Assembly (NCBI RefSeq): GCF_039955095.1
Contig: NZ_CP154878.1
Location: 1,178,001-1,242,000 of the forward strand
Source: Limosilactobacillus sp. WILCCON 0051
GTDB taxonomy: Bacteria; Bacillota; Bacilli; Lactobacillales; Lactobacillaceae
Length of the DNA: 64,000 bases
Direction: 5' to 3'
The notes under the pieces are model-generated. The model had not been told where the DNA came from, ran no database searches, and saw nothing but the letters and a program-made list of their open reading frames with translations. How positions within the stretch are numbered: the first letter of the stretch is position 1; the number at the start of each line of letters is the position of its first letter. Shown here one piece after another: positions 43,035 to 52,093 of the stretch. The translations under genes were made by a program, and so were the position numbers.

Positions 43035-43880
43035 ATGAAAAAGATCGTCGTTGACTCCGGCGCCAATCTGCTGGAAAAATCCATCAAAAACGTTGAATGC
43101 GTTAATGTTCCGCTCACCCTGACAATTGAAGATCAAGTCTGGTCTGACGATGAAGCCCTTAACCTGTCTGCTTTCACGGCCGCCTTGCAGCAAACGAGCC
43201 AGCCGGCCACCTCTTCATGTCCCAATCTGGCACAGTGGCTGACCGCTTATGAAGATGCTGATGAAATCTACGTCTTAACGATTACTGGCAAAATGTCGGG
43301 CAGCTATAGTACCGCTCAGCAAGCCGCGGCAATTTATCTTGAGTCGCATCCCGCTGCTAAGATTCAGGTCTTTGACTCGCTTTCAGCTGGACCGGCAATG
43401 CATTTAATGGCTGAAAAACTGGCTGAGCTGATCAATAGCGGCCTGTCGTTTGACCGCGTCGTGATGGCTTTAAATGAATTCATGTCGCAAGTTGAGCTGA
43501 TCTTTGCACTGGGTTCATTAGATAATCTGGCGGCAAACGGTCGGATCAGTCCCGTATTGGCTAAAGTGGCGCATTTAATGAATCTACGAGTGATCGGTAC
43601 GGCGGATCAAGGCAGCTTTAAAATGCTGACTAAGGCACGCGGCCCAAAGAAATGCTTCCAAGCCCTGATTAGCCAGATGGAACAAAAAGGCTATCAAGGC
43701 GGCGCGGTCAGAATCGATCACGTGCAGAATCGAGCAGCTGCCGAACAGTTTCAGCAGCTGCTGTTGGCTGAGTATCCCAATGCCAGCGTAGTAATTGGCG
43801 AATGCCGCGGACTATGCAGTTTTTATGCTGAGCAGGGCGGTCTGATGATTGGTTTTGTCAAGGGCTATGAGCAGCAATAG
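43035..43880 (+). CDS. DegV family fatty-acid-binding protein
   Basis: A 281-residue DegV protein (FakB-like). MKKIVVDSGANL and TSSCPNLAQWLTAYEDA, VLTITGKMSGSYSTAQQAA and VFDSLSAGPAM carry the lipid head-group contacts of the family. In characterised systems such proteins present fatty acids to the kinase FakA, which is not in the window. Start by family alignment; GAGGTAAC precedes it. Its own unit. Confidence 0.9.
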   Translation: MKKIVVDSGANLLEKSIKNVECVNVPLTLTIEDQVWSDDEALNLSAFTAALQQTSQPATSSCPNLAQWLTAYEDADEIYVLTITGKMSGSYSTAQQAAAIYLESHPAAKIQVFDSLSAGPAMHLMAEKLAELINSGLSFDRVVMALNEFMSQVELIFALGSLDNLAANGRISPVLAKVAHLMNLRVIGTADQGSFKMLTKARGPKKCFQALISQMEQKGYQGGAVRIDHVQNRAAAEQFQQLLLAEYPNASVVIGECRGLCSFYAEQGGLMIGFVKGYEQQ

Positions 43881-43991
43881 TCATCCTTTTTACTGCGATC
43901 AAAAATTCGTATACTGCTATCAGTAAAAGTTATTTTACTTAACATCTAAAAACCGCTATGCTAAAAGAAATTCAAATTGGGGGACTTGAAA

Positions 43992-44840
43992 ATGCACGGA
44001 TTTCTTTTAAAAAAGTGGCGGTGGCTGCTGACGGTTTTGGTATTGGCAGTAATTGGCGGTGGACTTTGCTGGTGGCAGCGAGCCCAGGCAGCTCAACAGT
44101 TCGTTCAATCCAAAACGCCGACCTTCTTTTTCCATGGCTATGGCAGCAGCCGTCATGCTGAAGAACACATGGCTAACGCCGCCAAACGAGCAGGGGCGAC
44201 CAATACGATTATCTGGGCAAATGTCGACCGTGCTGGCAAGGTTACCTTCCATGGTCAGATCAAGGCCAACGCCATTAATCCGATCATTGAGGTCAACTAT
44301 GAAAACCCGCGGGAAACCAACTATCATACTGATGGACAGTGGGCCTTCAACGTTTTGAGCGCGGCTAAGCAAAAATGGGGTTTCAAAAAGATGAATCTGG
44401 TTGGTCACTCAATGGGTAATATGGACATTATGTATTGCCTTTTGGATCATCCCAACAGCCAGCAGCTGCCGAAACTGCAAAAACAAGTTGACATTGCCGG
44501 ACATTTCAATGGCTTGAATGGCGAGGACCAGGCATCATCAAAGCTGGCTGAAGATGGCAAGCCGACTGTGACCAATCGTTTCTATCGTGAGCTGACTAAG
44601 CTGCGAACGACCTATCCAACCGGCGTCAAAATCTTAAATATCTATGGCAATCTGCAGGACGGCTCCAATTCTGATGGCACGGTCCCTAACAACTCATCCA
44701 AATCACTGCGCTATCTGGTGTCGCCAGTTGCCAAATCGTATACTGAGCATGAAATTAAAGGTCCACGCGCTCAGCACAGCAAATTACACAGCAACTCACA
44801 GGTTGATTCCCTGCTGATCAATTTCTTGTGGAGAAAATAA
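43992..44840 (+). CDS. DUF915 alpha/beta hydrolase, cell-surface or secreted
   Basis: A 282-residue hydrolase with an N-terminal membrane segment or signal peptide (about residues 8-32). Complete catalytic set: oxyanion FFHGYGSS, nucleophile Ser in NLVGHSMGNMD, Asp in SDGTVPNNSS, His in GPRAQHSKLH. DUF915 proteins are typical of Gram-positive bacteria; activity is probably an esterase or lipase-like one, not proven. The start at MHGFLLKKW follows GGGGGAC. The paralogue at 40919-41713 has lost the serine. Confidence 0.87.
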   Translation: MHGFLLKKWRWLLTVLVLAVIGGGLCWWQRAQAAQQFVQSKTPTFFFHGYGSSRHAEEHMANAAKRAGATNTIIWANVDRAGKVTFHGQIKANAINPIIEVNYENPRETNYHTDGQWAFNVLSAAKQKWGFKKMNLVGHSMGNMDIMYCLLDHPNSQQLPKLQKQVDIAGHFNGLNGEDQASSKLAEDGKPTVTNRFYRELTKLRTTYPTGVKILNIYGNLQDGSNSDGTVPNNSSKSLRYLVSPVAKSYTEHEIKGPRAQHSKLHSNSQVDSLLINFLWRK

Positions 44841-44850
44841 TACAGCTCAA

Positions 44851-44887
44851 TACAGCGTCATCTGGTTTTCAGAATGGCGCTGTTTTT
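44851..44887 (+). terminator. Terminator after DUF915 hydrolase gene
   Basis: ACAGCGtCAT / ATGgCGCTGT, then TTTT. Confidence 0.85.
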
Positions 44888-45109
44888 AATTGGTCTAGTT
44901 TAATTCAAATTGATGAATCTGATTAGAAATCCAATGAATGATTAAAATAAAGACAAAAAAGGCCCTTTTTTTCTTTTTTAAGCAACTAAAATTGATTAAA
45001 ACTTGTGATTATTCGTTTATCCCCTAAATTGGTTTACACGTCGGTCAGCTGGTGATAAAGTCTTAAACCATAAAGAGAAAGCAGATTGATTTTGAAAGGT
45101 GTGTTAATA

Positions 45110-46489
45110 ATGAGAAAAGAACACGATTCACTTGGCATTCAAAGCGTTCCCCAAACTGCCTACTATGGCATTCATACCGTCCGGGCTCGCAGCAACTTTC
45201 CAGCTGTCAGCAGCGTCAATGATCGAGAGCTGATCAAGAACTTCCTACGCGTCAAGCTGGCCTGTGCCCGTGCCAACCAAAAAGCGGGCCGCTGGGATGA
45301 TGAGCGTGTTCCAATGGCGATTGCCAAAGCCTGCCAGGATCTGTTGGCACACTTTGAGGAATATGAAGATGAATTTGCCATCCCTGCAATCCAAGGCGGT
45401 GCTGGCACGAGTACCAACATGAACGTTAACGAAGTCATTGCCAACCGGGCGATTGAGCTGCTGGATGGACAAAAAGGCGACTATCAGCTGGTCAACCCCA
45501 ACGATGACGTCAACAAATCACAGTCGACCAACGATACCTACCCAACCGCGGGCCATCTGACCATGATTCAGCTTACGGATCGTCTGTCGCTAACGCTGAA
45601 AAAAGTAATTGCAACGCTCAAGCAGCTGGCTGAAAAATACCAAGCCACGCTTAAAATGGGCCGTACTCAATTGGAAGATGCGATCCCAACCACGTTTGGC
45701 CGCTCGTTTCATGCTTATGCCTCACTGTTGGAACGCGACCTCAAACGCCTTAAAGCTGCCCGTGATCAGCTGTTGACGGTGCCTTTGGGTGGAACGGCGA
45801 TTGGCACCAGCTTGACTGCCACGCATGAGTATCTCAAAAACGTAATCACGGAGCTGCAAAACGTCACGCTGCTGCCGGTAAAAGGCTGTGAAGATCTGAT
45901 TGATGGCGTGCAAAACACTGATGAATACGTTCAGCTTTCGGGTGCCTACAAGTCATTGGCCGTTGATCTTTCTAAAATGTGCAACGACCTGCGCCTGTTG
46001 GGATCGGGTCCGCAAAACGGCTTGGGCGAACTAAACCTGCCGCAGCGTCAAGCCGGTTCTTCAATCATGCCGGGTAAGGTCAACCCGGTCATCCCTGAAT
46101 TCGTAACCCAGACTGCCTACCAGGTGATCGGTCATGACGCGACCATCACTATGGCTGCCGAAGCCGGACAGCTGGAACTCAACGCTTTTGAGCCGGTTAT
46201 GTTCTTTGATCTGTTTGACGATGCCCGCCTGTTGAACGGTGCCTTGCAGACGCTTAACGAAAACTGCCTGATGGGAATTACCGTAAACGTGGAGCGCTGT
46301 CGGCAGATGGTTGAATCTTCCGCGGAAGCCGCGACTGCCCTTTCTCCGCTTTTAGGATATGAAACCGTCAGCCATCTGGTTAAAAAGGCCTTAAAAGAAC
46401 AGCGGCCGATTCGTGAACTGGTTGGTGATCGTCTAACAACGGCAGAATTGGATCAAGCCCTGGCGCCGACCGCATTCTTTGTTAAATAA
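45110..46489 (+). CDS. aspA: Aspartate ammonia-lyase
   Basis: A 459-residue member of the fumarase/aspartase superfamily. MRKEHDSLGIQSVPQTAYYG and IHTVRARSNFP are the aspartase-type start. GGAGTSTNMNVNEV, NDDVNKSQSTNDTYPTAGH and the signature GSSIMPGKVNPVIPE form the active site. It converts L-aspartate to fumarate and ammonia. The start follows AAAGGTG. An L-asparaginase gene lies 4.5 kb downstream, so asparagine could be channelled to fumarate. A terminator follows. Confidence 0.88.
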   Translation: MRKEHDSLGIQSVPQTAYYGIHTVRARSNFPAVSSVNDRELIKNFLRVKLACARANQKAGRWDDERVPMAIAKACQDLLAHFEEYEDEFAIPAIQGGAGTSTNMNVNEVIANRAIELLDGQKGDYQLVNPNDDVNKSQSTNDTYPTAGHLTMIQLTDRLSLTLKKVIATLKQLAEKYQATLKMGRTQLEDAIPTTFGRSFHAYASLLERDLKRLKAARDQLLTVPLGGTAIGTSLTATHEYLKNVITELQNVTLLPVKGCEDLIDGVQNTDEYVQLSGAYKSLAVDLSKMCNDLRLLGSGPQNGLGELNLPQRQAGSSIMPGKVNPVIPEFVTQTAYQVIGHDATITMAAEAGQLELNAFEPVMFFDLFDDARLLNGALQTLNENCLMGITVNVERCRQMVESSAEAATALSPLLGYETVSHLVKKALKEQRPIRELVGDRLTTAELDQALAPTAFFVK

Positions 46490-46500
46490 CGTTGCTTAAT

Positions 46501-46537
46501 GAAAAACAGGCTCAGCAGCAATGCTGGGCCTGTTTTT
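46501..46537. terminator. Bidirectional terminator between aspA and HAD gene
   Basis: AAACAGGcTCAGCA / TGCTGgGCCTGTTT with A and T runs at the two ends. Confidence 0.88.
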
Positions 46538-46543
46538 GGTCGA

Positions 46544-47350
46544 TCAGGACAGGTTGAAAATCGACTGAACCTCGCGCAGTACGCCGTCATGATCGTTATC
46601 ATAACTGGTGATGCGGTTGGCGAGCTTTAAAATATCGGGACTGGCATTTTTCATGGCCACCCCCAGACCGGCTTCCTGCAGCATTTGCCGGTCATTTGAT
46701 GAATCACCAAAGGCTACGACGTTTTTTAGCTGATCATGATCGTCATTGATAATCAGTTCTTTTAGTCCGGCTGCTTTGTTGACGCCCAAAGGTAAGACGT
46801 CCATACAGCCAAAGCCGCTATAGGTTGCATAAACCGGATAGCGCTCAATCATCTGTTGAGCAAAACCGCGGATCTGGTCTGGCGTGACTTGATGATTGAG
46901 CCAGATCGGATTAACGTTATAGATCTTATCGTCAACCTGAGTCAGATCATCAACAAAATCGATATTGATTCCAAACGGCCAGGCTTTTAGGTCAGAAATC
47001 CTGGTGCCCCAGGTATGGTTCCAACCAGTCAGCAAAATTACATCAGGCGTAACTGGCAACGCGTTGACTGCTTTGATCAGCTCATTGACCTGTGACTTGG
47101 CGTGCGTTCTTTCAAAAACGACCTGCCCTTTTTGGACGATCAGCGCGCCATTGATTGAGATAAACGTGTCAATCAATGGACAAGGCGCAAAACACTTTTT
47201 TAAAAATCGATAGCTGTCACCACTGGCCACGATCCAAGAAACGTTTTGCTGCTGCAGCTGACCTAATGCCATATTCAAAGCAGCAGAATTTAGCTGGTGC
47301 CGACTGTCAAGCATGGTGCCATCGACGTCGGTTGCGATATAGCGATACAT
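46544..47350 (-). CDS. Cof-type HAD-IIB family hydrolase
   Basis: A 268-residue sugar- or flavin-phosphate phosphatase-like protein. The nucleophile motif is ATDVDGTMLDS near the N-terminus, WIVASGD is motif II, and VVAFGDSSNDRQMLQEAGLG is motif III/IV. The C2 cap is in the middle. The substrate is not predictable in this promiscuous family. AGGGAGG precedes the ATG. Confidence 0.9.
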   Translation of the reverse strand: MYRYIATDVDGTMLDSRHQLNSAALNMALGQLQQQNVSWIVASGDSYRFLKKCFAPCPLIDTFISINGALIVQKGQVVFERTHAKSQVNELIKAVNALPVTPDVILLTGWNHTWGTRISDLKAWPFGINIDFVDDLTQVDDKIYNVNPIWLNHQVTPDQIRGFAQQMIERYPVYATYSGFGCMDVLPLGVNKAAGLKELIINDDHDQLKNVVAFGDSSNDRQMLQEAGLGVAMKNASPDILKLANRITSYDNDHDGVLREVQSIFNLS

Positions 47351-47396
47351 GGCGATCCTCCCTTCAATCGATTGAGGATAATAAAGATGATTCTGA

Positions 47397-49076
47397 TTAA
47401 TAGCGACGCTTGCGCAGACCTAAAAAGCCAAAGCTCAGCATCCCCATCAGCATGCCCAGAATCGTCATTCCTAAACCATTGCGATTGCCGGTCTGTGGCA
47501 GGAGCTGTTCAAAAATTGATGGCTCAGCAGTCGTAATGGCGTTGGACGTGCTTAAGAGCTGACTGTCGCCGTGCTTAGCCTGACTGACCTTTGTTGGTTC
47601 ACTGGTTGCCTTGACCGTAACGTCTTTAAGGCTGCTCTGCTTGTTCGATTTGCTGTTGGACGTCTTGGTGCTGGAAGCGGTGCTTTGCGAAGATGACGTC
47701 TGATTAGCATCCTTGGCGACGGCTTCAATCGCCATCAGCAGGTTGGCTTTTTCCAGGGCATCCTGTGCTTTATTCAAGGCATCGACAGCATCGTTTAATT
47801 CTTTCTCTGCATCGCTCAGCCTGTCTTTTTGCGTTTCAACGTCTTTATTGGCATTGGCTAAAGCCGTCTGTGTTTCATTGACCTTTTGCAGTGCCGATGG
47901 AATCAGCCCATAGATATGTAAGACTCCATAGTTGTCCATCGCGACGCCGACATATTCAGTATTGGTACTCAGCAGCATTCTGGCATGGCTGTTTTGCGAG
48001 TGAGCATCGTTAAACAGCATATCCCAAATCGAGACCGTGGCAACACGCTTTAAATCGCCCATGGTTTTAATCAGCGTGGAAGCAATGTTTGGATTCTTTT
48101 CTGAAATAATACCAATGTTTTCCCAGCTGGCCTTAACTTTGTCGCTGGTGCCATTATACTGGTATTCAACGTTATTAAAAAGCTTATCAAGATCATGAGC
48201 TTTGTCAAGATCAATCAGCGGCTCCTGCTCATCTGGCTTGGCAGTTTTGTTTTTGGCTTCAATTGCTTTGTTTTGAGCAATGATTTCCTGTAACTTGACA
48301 CTGGTATTCCAGTTTTGGCTATTATAGGCATAATTAACGATTGCCAACGCCTGGGCCAAGGTCATGTCGTTGTAGATCCAAGCCGTCAGCCCAAATCTAG
48401 CCCGAATCTGATTGATCAAAGCGGCAACATAATTGCTGATCTCGCTTTGCTGAGCCAGCGTCAGTTTGGTTGGATCAAGCGTCATGCTTTCATCATCCAG
48501 TGTCGGCACGACGGTTAAGGCATCCTTGAGACTTGGATCCATTTCGTATTTCTGCGTGGCCGAATTGAGATGCCAGTTTTCGGTAACGTTAGTCTCGCCA
48601 ATCTGATTCTTAACGTTAGCTGATTCATCAGATGACGTATTGTCAAACATGCTTAGATTGGCATTTTTGGTGTCAATCGTACTGCCGTTTAAAGCGGCTG
48701 CCTGTTCAGCACTGGATGGCATTTGTGATTGAGCCGCCGCACTGGCAATGGCATAGTTGCTCTGCGCGGCACTGGCTGCACTGGCCGCGCTGCTTTGGAC
48801 AGCTGCTGCCGAATTAACCGCTGCCGAAGCCAAGACCACGGCGGCAGAAGCAGAATTCACGTTTTGCTGAGCCTGGGAAACGGCGGCCTGCGCGCTGGCA
48901 ACGGCACATTGCGCATCGGTAGTCGAAGTTGCAGCATTTGGATTAGTCGTCGTAATTTGTGCAGTGGAATTGTTGACGGTATCGGCATGAGCTTCCTGCC
49001 AGCCACCGCCAAAAAACGCTGCACCGGCAATGACTCCTGCCGTTAAGACCGATTGTTTTAAATGTTGATTCTTCAT
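47397..49076 (-). CDS. LPXTG-anchored surface protein with SEC10/PgrA-like domain
   Basis: A 559-residue cell-wall protein. Signal peptide about residues 1-31 (cleavage after AHA). Residues 60-110 are an Ala/Ser/Gln-rich coiled coil. Residues about 200-390 hold a CAP-like domain of the SEC10/PgrA type (LINQIRARFGLTAWIYND, NSHARMLLSTNTEYVGVAMD). Residues 395-455 form a second coiled coil, then a Ser/Thr-rich wall spanner, sorting signal LPQTG at 526-530, a hydrophobic helix and RKRRY. Sortase A would attach it. PgrA-like domains were named for conjugation surface exclusion; in lactobacilli adhesion is more likely. Confidence 0.88.
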   Translation of the reverse strand: MKNQHLKQSVLTAGVIAGAAFFGGGWQEAHADTVNNSTAQITTTNPNAATSTTDAQCAVASAQAAVSQAQQNVNSASAAVVLASAAVNSAAAVQSSAASAASAAQSNYAIASAAAQSQMPSSAEQAAALNGSTIDTKNANLSMFDNTSSDESANVKNQIGETNVTENWHLNSATQKYEMDPSLKDALTVVPTLDDESMTLDPTKLTLAQQSEISNYVAALINQIRARFGLTAWIYNDMTLAQALAIVNYAYNSQNWNTSVKLQEIIAQNKAIEAKNKTAKPDEQEPLIDLDKAHDLDKLFNNVEYQYNGTSDKVKASWENIGIISEKNPNIASTLIKTMGDLKRVATVSIWDMLFNDAHSQNSHARMLLSTNTEYVGVAMDNYGVLHIYGLIPSALQKVNETQTALANANKDVETQKDRLSDAEKELNDAVDALNKAQDALEKANLLMAIEAVAKDANQTSSSQSTASSTKTSNSKSNKQSSLKDVTVKATSEPTKVSQAKHGDSQLLSTSNAITTAEPSIFEQLLPQTGNRNGLGMTILGMLMGMLSFGFLGLRKRRY

Positions 49077-49240
49077 CTTAGATTACTCCCTTATCAAACA
49101 AGTTGGTGGTCAAACCAATCTCAATATTTACTTTACCGATTTCCACATTTCATGTCAAACCATGCTCAAAACTTAGCAAGAATCTTTCTGGCAAATCTGA
49201 TACTATATAATAGTAGAAACAAATAGAAAAGAGGAAACAT

Positions 49241-50323
49241 ATGGAAGCCGATAAGTATTTGAAACTGATCGATGAGGAACTGTCGCGGCTCCCAGATTAC
49301 GTTAATGAATACCGCCTTGGAACCAATCATGCCATTACGACAACCTATCAGTATCTGACTGAGATTCGTCGGTTTATGGATTGGCTGCGTACCAGCGGCC
49401 TGGTTGATGCCAAGTCCAATCGAGAAATTCCGACTTCAGTATTGGAACACCTGCGTCGCAATGACATCATGCTTTATATCGATCATCTGCGCCATACTAC
49501 CAATGCTCAGGGACGCGTCAACTCGCCAACCTCAATCAATCGTTCAATCAATGCCCTGCGCAGTTTGTTCAAGTTTTTGACGGTCACTGCTGACAACAAC
49601 GATGGCGAGCCTTATTTTGAGCGCAACGTCATGCTCAAGATCAATTCGCTAAATGATACCAAGACCTTGAACTATCGCGCCCATGCTTTGGCTGCGCACA
49701 TGTATCGGGGTCAGATGAAGTTTGATTTCATTGATTTTATTGAAAACCGCTATCCAAAAGTATGCGACAAGCGTTCATTGCCCGCATACCGGCGTAATAA
49801 GGAACGCGACATCGCGATCGTTGCCTTGATCTTGGGGACCGGAATCCGGGTTTCTGAGACCGCCAACGTCAACGTTAATGATATCAACTGGCAGCAGCAG
49901 ATGTTGGACGTTACCCGTAAAGGTGGCCAAAAAGACAGCGTGCCGATTGCTCCGTGGGCAGTCAAATATGTACAGGACTATCGCGATCTACGAGCTCAGC
50001 GCTACGGGGCTACTAAAAAGGACCAGGCTTTCTTTTTGACGATCTATCAAGGAAAAACGCGCCGGATTACTGCCAATGCCATTGAACGGATGGTTAAAAA
50101 GTATTCGACGGCATTTGGCCATCCCTTGACCCCGCACAAGCTGCGTCACACTTTGGCCTCGGAGCTGTATGACGTAACCAAGGATCAGGTTTTGGTCTCT
50201 CAGCAATTGGGACAAAAAGGCACCTCGGCTACCGATCTCTACACGCACGTTGACCAAAAAGAGCAAAAGGCAGCGTTAAGAGAAATCAGCGAGCAGGCAA
50301 ACCAAGCGCCGCAAAATGAATAA
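49241..50323 (+). CDS. xerS: Tyrosine recombinase XerS
   Basis: A 360-residue tyrosine recombinase that aligns over its length with XerS, the single chromosome-dimer resolvase of streptococci and lactococci. Visible: catalytic Arg in LGTGIRVSETANV, Lys in DVTRKGGQKDSV, HKLRHTLASELY and the nucleophile Tyr in TSATDLYTHVDQKEQ. XerS-type spacing, such as NSPTSINRSINALRSLFKFL in the N-terminal domain, separates it from phage integrases. No phage genes are near. AGAGG precedes the ATG. Terminator after. Confidence 0.88.
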   Translation: MEADKYLKLIDEELSRLPDYVNEYRLGTNHAITTTYQYLTEIRRFMDWLRTSGLVDAKSNREIPTSVLEHLRRNDIMLYIDHLRHTTNAQGRVNSPTSINRSINALRSLFKFLTVTADNNDGEPYFERNVMLKINSLNDTKTLNYRAHALAAHMYRGQMKFDFIDFIENRYPKVCDKRSLPAYRRNKERDIAIVALILGTGIRVSETANVNVNDINWQQQMLDVTRKGGQKDSVPIAPWAVKYVQDYRDLRAQRYGATKKDQAFFLTIYQGKTRRITANAIERMVKKYSTAFGHPLTPHKLRHTLASELYDVTKDQVLVSQQLGQKGTSATDLYTHVDQKEQKAALREISEQANQAPQNE

Positions 50324-50325
50324 TC

Positions 50326-50363
50326 AAGCTGCTGTCTGGCAATGGCTAGACAGCAGCTTTTTA
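50326..50363 (+). terminator. Terminator after xerS
   Basis: AAGCTGCTGTCTgGC / GCtAGACAGCAGCTT with T run. Confidence 0.92.
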
Positions 50364-51004
50364 TCAGCATTGATTTTACATAATATTCAAAACGTAATAT
50401 TCAATCGAGATGCCGATAACTATTATTCAGTTGGTTCTCCATTTTAGCTGTCGATTTAAAGTAGCCAATTTGGCATGCTGGCCGACCTAGATTAAATCCC
50501 CCTTCTCTGCAACATTATGCATGACTTATGATCCCTACCAATAATAAGCCTAGGTCAGGACGCCTAAAACGACTGTTAAGATCCTTGGCAAATTATTATT
50601 TGCAAAATCGCCGCTCAGCCGCATCTAAGCGACCAACTACCCACGCAGATTGATTTCAGTGCGTCTGAGAGCCAAATTCTGAAAATACCTGGTTTTACGC
50701 TGATTTCTGGTGCCAAAACGTTAATCGTAAGACACTTTTGATAAAAGAATCTTACACTAAACTGCCACAAATGCCGTTAAATCAAGATTTTTGATTGGCA
50801 GAAAAACGTGTAAGACTGTTATATGATTATATTGAAAAATAGGCTTGTTGATTTTTAGCTGTTAATCAGGCGGATTTAAAAGCAGACAGCTGGTTAACCC
50901 AAAATAATTAACGTCCATAATATTATGTAAAAAATTAAAGACTTTTAATTTTCACGCCTTTCTTGTATCATTAAAACCATCAATCAATTCAAGGATGTGA
51001 GATT
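50364..51004. other. Long non-coding leader region of asparaginase gene
   Basis: About 640 bp without a gene. It holds the alternative-hairpin region 50727-50815, a promoter-like TTGGCA-N18-TTATAT (about 50796-50824) whose spacer contains GTGTAAGA, and a small palindrome AAATTAAA / TTTTAATTT near 50937-50957. Confidence 0.5.
50727..50815 (+). promoter_or_regulatory. Mutually exclusive hairpins or operator with GTAAGA/TCTTAC repeats
   Basis: GTAAGA (50727-50732) pairs with TCTTAC (50750-50755), with CTTTT/AAAAG inside. The same TCTTACAC (50750-50757) can instead pair with GTGTAAGA (50808-50815), with GCC/GGC and AATCAA/TTGATT inside. It could be a switch or a repeated regulator site. Confidence 0.4.
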
Positions 51005-51988
51005 TTGAAGAATATCGTGATTATTGCAACTGGTGGTACGATTGCCGGCAGTGGTGAAGCTGGCCGGACTACTGAATATCGGGCAGGAACGGTAGCGGTG
51101 GCTGATATCTTAAAGAGCGTGCCCCAACTGGGAAAATTGGCCAACATTGAAATGATTTCTTTAATGAGCGTTGATTCCAATGAAATGGACGAGCAGAAAT
51201 GGCTGCAGCTGCGCGAGGTTATCAATCGGCAGGCCGCTCGTGATGATGTAGATGGCATCGTGGTTACGCATGGCACCGATACGATTGAAGAAACGGCCTA
51301 TTTTTTAAACTTAACGGTCAATACTGCCAAGCCAGTCGTTTTGACGGGAGCAATGCGGCCGGCAACTGCTACTAGCGCTGATGGTCCCTTCAACATCTAC
51401 CAAGCCGTTGCGCTGGCAGCAGATGATCAGACCTATGACTGCGGCGTGGTCTGTCTGTTTTCCAGTACGATCTACTCAGCGCGCGATATTGCCAAGATCA
51501 ACAACTATAAAATTGATGCCTTCAGCAGTCTGAATGATCATGCCGCACTAGGATACATGCGTGACGCTGAGGTCTTTATTACCAGTCGGCCAGTATCAAA
51601 ACACACGATTCACTCCAGGTTTTCAAAGCTTGAATATTCAACATTGCCCAAAGTTGGCGTGGCGGTCTATTACGCAGGGGCCCCGGCTGAGGTTTTAGAA
51701 CTACTGGGACAAGACTGCGATGGATTGGTAGTAATTGGAACCGGGAGCGGCAACTATTCTCAAGCCTGGCGCCAGAAACTGGATGCGTTGGCTGAACAGG
51801 GCGTGGTTGTCGTGCGCAGCTCACGGGTATCAAATTCAATCGTTTTTGACGAACCGATTTTTGACCCGCATGATCACTTTATTGGAGTCAATACCCTCAC
51901 CTCTTATAAAGCCAGAATTCTGCTGATGCTTTGTCTGACCCAGACTAACGACATTGCTGCGATTCGGCAGACCTTTTTTAAATACTGA
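51005..51988 (+). CDS. ansA: L-asparaginase, type I/II family
   Basis: A 327-residue asparaginase that hydrolyses L-asparagine to aspartate and ammonia. The first threonine motif is IATGGTIAGSG, the second is VVTHGTDTIEETAYFLN, and TGAMRPATATSADGPFN is the substrate loop. No signal peptide, so cytoplasmic. Start TTG behind AAGGA; no ATG is available. With aspA (45110-46489) it could feed asparagine to fumarate. A strong terminator follows. Confidence 0.92.
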   Translation: MKNIVIIATGGTIAGSGEAGRTTEYRAGTVAVADILKSVPQLGKLANIEMISLMSVDSNEMDEQKWLQLREVINRQAARDDVDGIVVTHGTDTIEETAYFLNLTVNTAKPVVLTGAMRPATATSADGPFNIYQAVALAADDQTYDCGVVCLFSSTIYSARDIAKINNYKIDAFSSLNDHAALGYMRDAEVFITSRPVSKHTIHSRFSKLEYSTLPKVGVAVYYAGAPAEVLELLGQDCDGLVVIGTGSGNYSQAWRQKLDALAEQGVVVVRSSRVSNSIVFDEPIFDPHDHFIGVNTLTSYKARILLMLCLTQTNDIAAIRQTFFKY

Positions 51989-51994
51989 ACTGCT

Positions 51995-52039
51995 AAAAAG
52001 CGACCCCTATCTGCATTTAGGAGTCGCTTTTTGTTTTTT
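51995..52039 (+). terminator. Terminator after asparaginase gene
   Basis: AAAAGCGACcCCTA / TAGGaGTCGCTTTT followed by a T-rich tract. Confidence 0.9.
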
Positions 52040-52093
52040 ACAGTTTATATATTATGTTAAATTTTCGCTAATCAATAAATCAGCACTGCTTTC

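Noticed and set aside
50900..50940. dif-like site (TTATGTAAA right arm) near xerS
   Set aside because: TTATGTAAA recurs in several AT-rich gaps (near 31514, 50925 and 62960) and in none is the left arm at the correct distance similar to dif.
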